Positions 1 through 5,008 of a stretch of DNA of 5,139 nucleotides are shown one piece after another. The notes under the pieces are model-generated. The model made no database searches, was not told the DNA's origin, and was given only the letters and a program-made list of their open reading frames with translations. Position 1 is the stretch's first letter, and each line of letters begins with the position of its first letter. The stretch comes from an uncultured Bacilli bacterium. GTDB lineage: Bacteria > Bacillota_I > Bacilli_A > RF39 > UBA660. The translations under genes and the position numbers were made by a program. The stretch lies in assembly GCA_947626215.1 (NCBI GenBank), contig CANQRJ010000096.1, positions 1 to 5,139 on the forward strand, read 5' to 3'.

Positions 1-98
1 ACATTAAAATACCTGTTTTTTGTTAGGTTTTATCTAGGCTTGATGAAAATTTACTTCCCACCAGAAATTCTAGAGCCGAAACTTTTGTGGGTTTCTTT
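1..98. other. non-coding flank downstream of the carboxypeptidase gene
   Basis: No convincing gene is visible. On the plus strand, GAAAC (78-82) and GTTTC (91-95) can form a 5-bp hairpin followed by a T-rich run (96-106). An overlapping alternative pairs CCCAC (57-61) with GTGGG (87-91). Either could act as a weak terminator for a plus-strand gene lying left of the window, but the stems are short. No minus-strand terminator with a U-tract is seen for the carboxypeptidase gene, so its transcript may end further left. Confidence 0.3.
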
Positions 99-1064
99 TT
101 ATTTTTCAATATAGTAAGCATAATATTCATCGTAAGTGATGTCTTCATTAAAACATGTGGTCGCGGCATCTATTCCAACATAACGCCAGTGCCAAGATTC
201 AGGACTATAACCAGTCAGATAAGTTTTTCCTTCAGGGTAACGTTCAATAAACCCATATTTATGTGCATTTTCTTTTAGCCATTTGTATTCTTCTGAATCT
301 TTAAATTCAGAGTCAGTTGGAGCAGTAATACTTGTCATATCTACTACAAGTCCTGTTTGATGTTCAGAGTGTCCAGGTCTTGCTGCTGTGCTATCGGCCG
401 CACGTTCTCCTTGGCTTTTCTTTCTGCTATCGTAAATTTCTTTTTGATCTTCATAGTTTCGATAGCTTGATTCGACCATTAAATGAAACCCATTTTCTTT
501 CGCGGCTTGCCATAAATCCATAAATTTTTCATAAGCATAGGAGATTAAAACATTTTCTCCTTCTTTTCCATAAGCTTGATCTAAGGAAATAGCCTTTTGG
601 TCTTCTGGAACATAATCTTCTGGGAGGGCATAAAATTTATTGACAATCATTTTTTCATTTAAACTGGTATCTGTATCATAAGTTTCTTCATACCAATTTA
701 AATCGGCATGTACATTTACAATAGCTACAATATCTTTTAATGACTTTTCATCGTTTTCTTCTTGATATTCTAAATAACGATCTAAATTTTTAAAAAGAAA
801 GTATTTTTCTTCTAAAAATGGTAAAATTCGTTCGTCTTTTTCTTTTTCTAATATTTTTTCTATTTCTTCTTGTTTTAGTTTTTCTTGTATTATTTTTGTT
901 TCATCTGTCGTGTAACCTTTTTCTAAAAGTTTGTATTCATTTGTTTCTTTATACTTGGAATCGTTATAAAAGTTTATTCCTAAAATGACGGCTACAATAA
1001 TTACTACTAGACCTAGTAAAAGGTAATAGGCTTGTTTCTTTAATTTTAATTTTTTCTTTTTCAT
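99..1064 (-). CDS. VanY-type D-alanyl-D-alanine carboxypeptidase (peptidase family M15B), membrane-anchored
   Basis: This 321-residue protein is predicted to remove the terminal D-Ala from peptidoglycan stem peptides on the outer face of the membrane. The N-terminus is Lys-rich (residues 2-10), followed by one hydrophobic segment (about 12-33) with no clear signal-peptidase site, so it is probably a type II membrane anchor. Residues 40-110 are charged and helical, a spacer usual in Bacillota members. The catalytic domain covers about 111-305. It contains SSYRNYEDQ (199-207, with R202), then SEHQTGLVVD with presumed zinc ligands H235 and D242. ESWHWRY follows, with catalytic base E289 and third zinc ligand H292. 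All core residues are present, so it should be active. AAGGAGGT at 1068-1075 (minus strand) lies 3 nt before the ATG and supports this start. It stands alone and divergent from the next gene, with no VanS/VanR or VanHAX genes beside it, so housekeeping wall trimming is likelier than glycopeptide resistance. Confidence 0.93.
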   Translation of the reverse strand: MKKKKLKLKKQAYYLLLGLVVIIVAVILGINFYNDSKYKETNEYKLLEKGYTTDETKIIQEKLKQEEIEKILEKEKDERILPFLEEKYFLFKNLDRYLEYQEENDEKSLKDIVAIVNVHADLNWYEETYDTDTSLNEKMIVNKFYALPEDYVPEDQKAISLDQAYGKEGENVLISYAYEKFMDLWQAAKENGFHLMVESSYRNYEDQKEIYDSRKKSQGERAADSTAARPGHSEHQTGLVVDMTSITAPTDSEFKDSEEYKWLKENAHKYGFIERYPEGKTYLTGYSPESWHWRYVGIDAATTCFNEDITYDEYYAYYIEK

Positions 1065-1083
1065 TTGACCTCCTTATTTTTTC

Positions 1084-1099
1084 TAAATTTATTATATCA
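1084..1099 (-). promoter_or_regulatory. extended -10 promoter of the carboxypeptidase gene
   Basis: Read on the minus strand, 1099-1091 is TGATATAAT, a consensus TGn extended -10. It lies about 30 bases upstream of the start codon at 1064. No good -35 box is seen at the expected spacing, which extended -10 promoters tolerate. Transcription would begin near 1084. Confidence 0.6.
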
Positions 1100-1114
1100 C
1101 AGTTTCGTTTTTTC

Positions 1115-1143
1115 TTGCCTTTTTTTTCATTTGGGTGTATTCT
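1115..1143 (+). promoter_or_regulatory. candidate sigma-A promoter for the 121-residue protein gene
   Basis: TTGCCT (1115-1120) and TATTCT (1138-1143) are separated by 17 bases, so a transcript would start near 1150. Each box departs from consensus at two positions. It shares the 110-base divergent intergenic region with the minus-strand carboxypeptidase promoter, and the two start sites diverge. Confidence 0.4.
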
Positions 1144-1174
1144 TTTATTAAGATAGAAAGTAGGGAAGAAGTAA

Positions 1175-1540
1175 ATGGTAGTTGATGATAAAAAAGAAGT
1201 GTTGAGTTATTGCCCTAATTTTCATCGAATTGTAAATTTTGAATATGCAAAAGATGATAAAATTAGTTTTCAATTAATAAGAGTTTATAAAGATTATATC
1301 TTTAAAGCAAATATACAAAGTAGTGAAGAAGTAAAAATGGTTAAAGACTTAGATTATGTGATTGGTCGTTATATGGATGATTATGCTTTTCGTAGAGAAC
1401 TTAGAAATGAAATTGTTCATGTAAAAGTCAAAAAAACATGTGCCGATATTTTAAGAGCTATTGTTGAAAGTATTCTTCATATTTTTGATAATTATCTTGA
1501 AAATTCAACTAGAAAAATAACCATTGCCCATTGGATTTAA
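1175..1540 (+). CDS. hypothetical protein, 121 residues
   Basis: I do not recognise this protein. It is probably cytosolic, with no signal peptide or membrane segment. The N-terminal half (about 20-50) looks like beta strands of alternating hydrophobic and charged residues. The C-terminal half contains a charged stretch, DDYAFRRELRNEI (68-80), and a likely amphipathic helix (about 88-108). Cysteines at 13 and 89 form no metal motif. The ATG is preceded by GGGAAG (1163-1168) at a 6-nt spacing, an acceptable but not strong ribosome binding site. A candidate promoter lies just upstream, and the tRNA-Met promoter begins 31 bases after the stop. No terminator with a U-tract follows, so its transcript could run into the tRNA. 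Base composition matches its neighbours. Length, start signal and isolation support a real gene, but a lineage-restricted or decayed protein cannot be excluded. Confidence 0.65.
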   Translation: MVVDDKKEVLSYCPNFHRIVNFEYAKDDKISFQLIRVYKDYIFKANIQSSEEVKMVKDLDYVIGRYMDDYAFRRELRNEIVHVKVKKTCADILRAIVESILHIFDNYLENSTRKITIAHWI

Positions 1541-1571
1541 TATTTTTTTGAAATTAGAAATTAAAAAAGTC

Positions 1572-1600
1572 TTGCGATTTCTAAATATTAATGTTACAAT
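1572..1600 (+). promoter_or_regulatory. promoter of tRNA-Met
   Basis: TTGCGA (1572-1577) and TACAAT (1595-1600) are spaced by exactly 17 bases. TGT at 1592-1594 adds an extended -10. Transcription would start near 1607, about seven bases before the mature tRNA end at 1614, so the 5' leader is very short. This is the best full promoter in the window. Confidence 0.8.
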
Positions 1601-1613
1601 AGCATTGTTTTAT

Positions 1614-1690
1614 GGCGAGATAGCTCAGCTGGCTAGAGCACACGGTTCATACCCGTGGGGTCGTGAGTTCGATCCTCACCCTCGCTACCA
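1614..1690 (+). tRNA. tRNA-Met (CAU), elongator type
   Basis: A complete 77-nt cloverleaf ends in a genome-encoded CCA (1688-1690). The D stem is GCTC/GAGC, the anticodon stem CACGG/CCGTG with loop TTCATAC, the variable region GGGTC, and the T stem GTGAG/CTCAC with loop TTCGATC. The anticodon is CAT. The acceptor opens with G1-U72, and the anticodon stem lacks the GGG/CCC run of initiator tRNA. The loop lacks the CTCATAA form usual in lysidine-modified tRNA-Ile2, so elongator Met is the best call. The last acceptor pair (position 7 with 66) is an A-C mismatch. It has its own promoter and terminator and is a single-gene unit. Confidence 0.96.
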
Positions 1691-1700
1691 TGAGATATAT

Positions 1701-1737
1701 ACAAGTCCTTGTAAGTTAAGGGCTTGTTTTATTTATT
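1701..1737 (+). terminator. intrinsic terminator of tRNA-Met
   Basis: ACAAGTCCTT (1701-1710) pairs with AAGGGCTTGT (1718-1727) through ten pairs including one G-U, around a 7-nt loop. A T-rich tail (1728-1737) follows. It begins ten bases after the CCA end, so it terminates the tRNA and separates it from the operon that follows. Confidence 0.88.
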
Positions 1738-1769
1738 TCAATAATTTTGGTGAAATTTATTGTTTTATT

Positions 1770-1778
1770 TGATATACT
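1770..1778 (+). promoter_or_regulatory. extended -10 promoter of the flavoprotein-DUF362 operon
   Basis: TGATATACT is a TGn extended -10 with hexamer TATACT at 1773-1778. It lies after the tRNA terminator and about 60 bases before the flavoprotein start, so a transcript would begin near 1785. Only a weak TTGGTG-like -35 sits upstream (1747-1752, 20-base spacing), so recognition would rest on the extended -10. Confidence 0.55.
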
Positions 1779-1800
1779 TAAATTGTAAGTTATTTTATTT

Positions 1801-1836
1801 GAAAAGAGGTGTAATCGAGTTTTTACTCGTAAAAAA
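1801..1836 (+). promoter_or_regulatory. ribosome binding region of the flavoprotein gene, with a hairpin in the spacer
   Basis: The only good Shine-Dalgarno sequence, GAGGTG (1806-1811), ends 25 bases before the ATG at 1837, too far for normal initiation. The gap holds a 5-bp hairpin, CGAGT (1816-1820), TTTT loop, ACTCG (1825-1829). Folding it removes 14 bases and leaves an effective spacing of about 11. No alternative start codon exists in frame between the Shine-Dalgarno and the ATG, and the protein's dinucleotide-binding motif begins immediately, so the ATG is right. The hairpin may therefore be needed for translation. Confidence 0.55.
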
Positions 1837-3225
1837 ATGTATGATGTTGTGATTGTTGGTGCAGGACCTGCAGGGTTATTCACGGCTTATGAATTATCTA
1901 CCAAAAAGAAAAATTTAAAAATTTTATTAATGGATGAAGGACGGTACGCATCTACAAGAGTTTGTCCTATGAAAAAAACAGGCACTTGTGCAAATTGTAA
2001 ACCTTGTGCGATTTTATCAGGTTTTGGAGGAGCCGGAACATTTTCTGATGGAAAATTAAACTTTATTCCAAAACTTGGTAAGAGTGATTTGTTTAAATAT
2101 ATGTCTCAAAGTGAGGCGTATGATTTAATTGATGATACGGAACGTATTTTTAATCAATTTGGAATGGATGATGAAGTTTATCCTAAAAATCAAAAACAAG
2201 CAAATGAGTTAAAAGAAAAAATTGCCAAAGTAGGAGCTCATTTATTAGTGATTAAACAAAAACATTTAGGAAGTGATAAATTACCTAGCTATATTGAAAA
2301 ATTTACGGAATATTTAAAAGAAAACCATGTAGAATTAATGGAAGAAAGTCATGTAGTAGATATTGCAAAAGATGGGAATGAATATTGTGTAGAATATGAA
2401 AAAAATCATGAAAAATATTCGGTTCATTCAACTTACGTGGTTGTAGCGCCTGGAAGAACGGGTGCAAAATGGGTTCAATTTTTAGCCGATAAATACCATA
2501 TTCCTTATACTTCGCAAAGTATTGAAATTGGTGTTCGAGTAGAAGTTAGAAAAGAAATTTTAGAAGAAATTACAAATGTGATATATGACCCTACAATATT
2601 TATTAAAACGCCTACTTATGATGATGAAATCAGAACGTTTTGTACCAATCCTGGTGGGTATGTTGCCAAAGAAAATTATAATGGATATATCTGTGTGAAT
2701 GGTCATGCTTTAAAAAATCAAAAATCTAAGAATTCTAATTTTGCTTTTATTTCTAAAGTGGATTTGACCGAACCTGTTACAAATACGAGAGAATATGGCG
2801 AATCGATTGCTAAAATTGCGAATACTTTAGGAGATGGAAAACCAATTTTACAAACTTTAAGAGATTTAAGAATGGGTCGACGTAGTTATATGAAAAGAAT
2901 TGATAAAAGTTTTATTGAGCCCACTTTAAAAGATGTGGTGGCAGGAGATTTGGCTTTGGTTTTACCACATCGTATTATTCATAACATTTTAGAAGGATTA
3001 GAAATATTAGATAAAATAATTCCAGGTGTAAATAATGGTGAAACTTTATTATATGGTCCTGAAATTAAATTTTTTAGTAATGAAATTCAAACAGATTGTC
3101 ATATGAAATTAGAAGGACATAATCTTTACTTTGTTGGAGATGGCGCTGGAAAAGCAGGTAATATTGTCGTTGCCGCGGCGACTGGTTTAATCGCGGCAAG
3201 AGATATTTTAAATCGATTGAATTAA
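1837..3225 (+). CDS. FAD-dependent dehydrogenase, COG2509-type NAD(P)/FAD-dependent oxidoreductase
   Basis: This 462-residue flavoprotein is probably cytosolic, and its substrate is unknown. The N-terminus has the dinucleotide-binding GAGPAG (8-13), with D33/E34 at the end of the second strand for the FAD ribose. Next come RVCP and a cysteine group, C43 and then CxxCxxC at C51, C54 and C57, running into GFGGAGTFSDGK (62-73). That cysteine-plus-GGAG block is characteristic of this family as I recall it. VVVAPGR (201-207) is the second nucleotide-contact segment. PGVNNGETLLYGPE (396-409) and YFVGDGAG (431-438) form the C-terminal FAD-binding part. Length is near full for the family and nothing is missing. 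The DUF362 gene starts 44 bases downstream with no terminator between, so the two are cotranscribed. Whether the cysteines bind a metal or Fe-S cluster, or act as redox thiols, cannot be told from sequence. Confidence 0.9.
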   Translation: MYDVVIVGAGPAGLFTAYELSTKKKNLKILLMDEGRYASTRVCPMKKTGTCANCKPCAILSGFGGAGTFSDGKLNFIPKLGKSDLFKYMSQSEAYDLIDDTERIFNQFGMDDEVYPKNQKQANELKEKIAKVGAHLLVIKQKHLGSDKLPSYIEKFTEYLKENHVELMEESHVVDIAKDGNEYCVEYEKNHEKYSVHSTYVVVAPGRTGAKWVQFLADKYHIPYTSQSIEIGVRVEVRKEILEEITNVIYDPTIFIKTPTYDDEIRTFCTNPGGYVAKENYNGYICVNGHALKNQKSKNSNFAFISKVDLTEPVTNTREYGESIAKIANTLGDGKPILQTLRDLRMGRRSYMKRIDKSFIEPTLKDVVAGDLALVLPHRIIHNILEGLEILDKIIPGVNNGETLLYGPEIKFFSNEIQTDCHMKLEGHNLYFVGDGAGKAGNIVVAAATGLIAARDILNRLN

Positions 3226-3254
3226 AAAAAATTTTATGTTAATATTAATTTATA

Positions 3255-3269
3255 GAAAAGAGGATGAAT
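3255..3269 (+). promoter_or_regulatory. ribosome binding site that decides the DUF362 start
   Basis: GAAAAGAGG at 3255-3263 abuts an ATG at 3264, giving no spacing, but lies 6 nt from the in-frame ATG at 3270. The second ATG is therefore the likely start. The same nine bases, GAAAAGAGG, occur at 1801-1809 before the first gene of the operon. Confidence 0.65.
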
Positions 3270-4157
3270 ATGGAAAAAGCAAAAGTTTATTTTACGAAGG
3301 AAATTACTTCGGAAAGTCTAATTAAAATTTATGAAGCATTAAATCGAGAATTAAAAGGAAAAGTGGCAGTTAAAATTTCGACAGGAGAGCCTGGAGGACA
3401 TCATTATTTAAACCCAGAACTTATTAAAGGTTTGGTTCAAAAGTTAAATGGAACTATTGTGGAATGTAATACGGCTTATCGTGGAAAAAGATTTGATTCT
3501 GAAAGTCACTGGAATGCAATTAAAGATCATGGATTTTTAGATATTGCTCCTTGTGATCTTTTAGATGAAGAAAGTGAAATGGAGATTGAAGTTCCAACTG
3601 AAGGACATTTACAAGGTAAAAATATAGTAGGAGAACATTTAAAAAATTATGACTCTATGCTTATGTTATCTCACTTTAAAGGACACGCGATGGGAGGATT
3701 CGGTGGAGCTTTAAAAAATATGAGTATTGGGGTTGCATCTAGAAACGGTAAAGCTTGGATTCATTCTGTAGGAATTACGAAAGATCCTGATGAAATGTGG
3801 GGACATACGGATGATCAAGATGGTTTCTTAGAAAGTATGGCAGAAGCAGATCTAGCAGTTGTTCATTATTTTGGAAAAGAAAATATGGCTTATATCAATG
3901 TTGTAAACAATATTTCTATTGATTGTGATTGTGATTCAAATCCTCATGCACCAGAAATGAGTGATATTGGTATTTATGCATCACTAGATCCTGTTGCTAT
4001 AGATCAATGCTGTTATGATGCTATTATAAATTCTGAAGACCAAGGAAAAACATCTCTTGTAAATCGTATGGAAGAAAAACATGCAATTCATACTGTAGAA
4101 ACGGCTGAGCGTCTTGGCGTAGGAACAAGAGAATATGAAGTTATTTCTTTAGATTAA
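3270..4157 (+). CDS. DUF362 domain protein, short form without a ferredoxin domain
   Basis: This 295-residue protein belongs to the DUF362 family, often described as Fe-S-centre proteins (COG2768-like) of unknown reaction. Recognisable blocks are KISTGEPGGHHYLNPELIK (35-53), MLSHFKGHAMGGFGGALKNMSIG (132-154), GKAWIHS (160-166) and ISIDCDCD (215-222). DIGIYASLDPVAIDQ follows (232-246). Many relatives carry a CxxCxxCxxxC ferredoxin module. Here the cysteines are only C66, C95, C219, C221, C247 and C248, and no such motif exists. Since the flanking blocks are continuous, this looks like a natural short subfamily rather than a deletion. An in-frame ATG at 3264 would add two residues, but the ribosome binding site favours 3270. 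It is the second gene of the operon after the flavoprotein and is followed by a strong terminator. A redox role with the flavoprotein is inference. Confidence 0.88.
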   Translation: MEKAKVYFTKEITSESLIKIYEALNRELKGKVAVKISTGEPGGHHYLNPELIKGLVQKLNGTIVECNTAYRGKRFDSESHWNAIKDHGFLDIAPCDLLDEESEMEIEVPTEGHLQGKNIVGEHLKNYDSMLMLSHFKGHAMGGFGGALKNMSIGVASRNGKAWIHSVGITKDPDEMWGHTDDQDGFLESMAEADLAVVHYFGKENMAYINVVNNISIDCDCDSNPHAPEMSDIGIYASLDPVAIDQCCYDAIINSEDQGKTSLVNRMEEKHAIHTVETAERLGVGTREYEVISLD

Positions 4158-4221
4158 AAAATTATGAATTAGAGTAAGAAAAAAAATTAATAGTATTAAT
4201 GATTATCTTATAAATTTAGTT

Positions 4222-4266
4222 TGGCATTTAATCTTAAAATAAAGATTAAGTGCCATTTTTTATTTT
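4222..4266 (+). terminator. intrinsic terminator of the flavoprotein-DUF362 operon
   Basis: A 14-bp stem pairs 4222-4235 (TGGCATTTAATCTT) with 4242-4255 (AAGATTAAGTGCCA) and has one G-U pair. The loop is 6 nt (AAAATA), and TTTTTTATTTT follows directly. It lies 65 bases after the DUF362 stop and is the strongest terminator in the window. The opposite strand has only a short A/T-mixed tail, so efficient bidirectional use is uncertain. Confidence 0.92.
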
Positions 4267-4348
4267 GACATGGACAAGATATTAAACAAAATTAAAATTA
4301 TATTAAGAGTATATGCAACTTCATTAATTTACTAATCAGTATCGGACA

Positions 4349-4357
4349 TGATATAAT
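4349..4357 (+). promoter_or_regulatory. extended -10 promoter ahead of the broken frames and the SWIM gene
   Basis: TGATATAAT is a perfect TGn extended -10 and matches the carboxypeptidase promoter base for base. The -35 position (TTACTA, 4329-4334, 17-base spacing) is weak. A transcript would start near 4364 and read through the short frames at 4399 into the SWIM gene. Confidence 0.55.
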
Positions 4358-4398
4358 ATATGAGAAAAAGATTTTTTATTAAATGGAAAGTGATAAAA

Positions 4399-4499
4399 AT
4401 GAATGAAAATAACTGTGCGGAAATGCCTAAAGGAAACTATTAGAAAAAGTAAAAATGTAATTTATTCTATTAGAAGAAAATAAAAAATTAGATGTATAA
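4399..4499 (+). pseudogene. possible decayed small gene, or leader peptide
   Basis: ATG at 4399 opens a 14-codon frame, MNENNCAEMPKGNY, closed by TAG at 4441-4443. A second frame then reads KLLEKVKM, is stopped by TAA at 4458-4460, and resumes in the same frame as FILLEENKKLDV up to TAA at 4497-4499. Joined by one frameshift and one nonsense change, these would form a plausible Lys/Glu-rich helical N-terminus, but I cannot name a family. Only a weak GGAAAG-type ribosome site lies before 4399. It could equally be chance in AT-rich DNA, or a 14-residue leader peptide. Confidence 0.25.
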
Positions 4500-4522
4500 A
4501 GATGAAGGAGTAATGATTTTAG

Positions 4523-4792
4523 ATGAGTATAATTACAAGTGCTAGTGGTTGGAGAGGATTAGATTATTATAAAAGTAAAAAAATTAAAAATATAAAGAAA
4601 TTAAATAATAACGAATATACAAGTATCGTTTCAGGGAATAAAGATTATAATGTTTATCTTAATTTAGAACATCCTAAAAAATCAACATGCAATTGTCCTC
4701 TGGCTAATGGAAAACGTATTATTTGTAAACATATTGTTGCAACTTATTTTGGTGTTGTTCCAAATAGTGCTAAAAATTTTGAAGAAGAATAA
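4523..4792 (+). CDS. SWIM zinc-finger protein, N-terminal part ending at an early stop (89 residues)
   Basis: SWIM fingers are zinc-binding motifs linked to DNA or protein binding; the role of small bacterial ones is unknown. SASGWRGLDYY (6-16) matches the N-terminal block I recall from bacterial SWIM proteins of roughly 150 residues. HPKKSTCNCP and IICKH supply the CxC-x9-CxH finger with ligands C56, C58, C68 and H70. The start is fixed by TAG immediately upstream in frame (4520-4522). The ribosome site AAGGAG (4505-4510) is 12 nt away, rather long. The frame ends at TAA 4790-4792 within a Glu-rich run, but coding continues in the same frame for 57 codons, so this is an interrupted gene. The finger is complete in the translated part, so the short product could still fold and bind zinc. 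It sits 31 bases after the broken short frames and upstream of dinD. Confidence 0.75.
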   Translation: MSIITSASGWRGLDYYKSKKIKNIKKLNNNEYTSIVSGNKDYNVYLNLEHPKKSTCNCPLANGKRIICKHIVATYFGVVPNSAKNFEEE

Positions 4793-4966
4793 GAAAAATT
4801 ATACCAAGAATGTGAAGAATATGAAGAAAGACAATACAAAAATACCATAAATTATTTACATAAAATGTCTAAAAATGAATTAATTGAAGAAATTGTTTAT
4901 ATTTTTGATTGTGCTCCAGAATGGATTTATACTGATTTTGTTAGAAGAAATGATATAGAAGGATAA
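4793..4966 (+). pseudogene. in-frame C-terminal remainder of the SWIM protein gene after the TAA
   Basis: The frame of the SWIM gene resumes directly after the stop and runs 57 codons to a second TAA (4964-4966). It begins EKLYQECEEYEERQY, a Glu-rich helical linker, and continues with KMSKNELIEEIVYIF and CAPEWIYTDFVRR. The helix followed by PEW and an aromatic-Arg tail resembles the usual C-terminal end of these small SWIM proteins as I recall it. With the stop codon read as one residue, the gene would encode 147 residues, a normal family length. One base change (GAA, CAA or AAA to TAA) explains the break. An ATG at 4865 could allow reinitiation, but no good ribosome site precedes it. Confidence 0.7.
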
Positions 4967-4980
4967 ATTTGCAAATTTAT
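4963..4980. promoter_or_regulatory. perfect 18-bp palindrome upstream of dinD, candidate operator
   Basis: ATAAATTTGCAAATTTAT is a perfect inverted repeat with no central gap. It overlaps the final TAA of the SWIM gene and ends 28 bases before the dinD start. As RNA it would make only a weak AT hairpin with no U-tract, so a binding site for a dimeric regulator fits better than a terminator. It does not match the Gram-positive LexA box (CGAACnnnnGTTCG type). TGATATAGA (4951-4959) just upstream is a poor extended -10. Confidence 0.35.
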
Positions 4981-5008
4981 TAAAAAATTATGAAAGGAAG
5001 TGACTTGT

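Larger units (their letters stand above)
4158..4522. other. 365-base gap without an intact gene
   Basis: This stretch holds the operon terminator (4222-4266), an extended -10 promoter (4349-4357) and a run of short broken frames (4399-4499). A TTGACA at 4265-4270 has no -10 at a usable distance. I see no RNA gene and no long reading frame on either strand. The fragmented frames and high AT content suggest decay or an insertion boundary. Confidence 0.5.

Noticed and set aside
1..114. Plus-strand frame open from the window edge to TAG at 112-114, possibly the tail of an upstream gene
   Set aside because: It has only 37 codons, rich in Phe, Leu and Tyr as expected from T-rich DNA. It overlaps the end of the carboxypeptidase gene and has no recognisable motif. 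It cannot be supported without sequence to the left.
87..523. Two 63-codon plus-strand frames (87-278 and 332-523)
   Set aside because: Both lie antisense inside the carboxypeptidase gene, whose catalytic motifs are intact, and neither resembles a protein family.
99..1064. The VanY-type enzyme as a vancomycin-resistance gene
   Set aside because: The family match supports D,D-carboxypeptidase activity, but no vanHAX, vanS or vanR genes are nearby. Such genes are common chromosomal wall-metabolism genes.
1554..1584. Inverted repeat TTAGAAAT / ATTTCTAA between the 121-residue gene and tRNA-Met
   Set aside because: The 8-bp arms are all but one A/T, the 15-base loop contains most of the tRNA promoter's -35 box, and no T-run follows. 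It is not a terminator, and an operator role has no other support.
1524..1772. 82-codon plus-strand reading frame
   Set aside because: It runs straight through the tRNA-Met gene and its terminator, and its sequence is the translation of the tRNA. It is a shadow frame.
4265..4298. TTGACA at 4265-4270 as a perfect -35 box
   Set aside because: The nearest -10-like hexamer (TAAAAT, 4293-4298) is 22 bases away, and the TT overlaps the operon terminator's T-run. The 4349 promoter is better.
4513..4542. 10-codon frame starting at ATG 4513 just ahead of the SWIM start
   Set aside because: The ribosome site AAGGAG is only 2 nt from this ATG, and the peptide is too short and featureless. The SWIM start at 4523 is in a different frame and carries family sequence.
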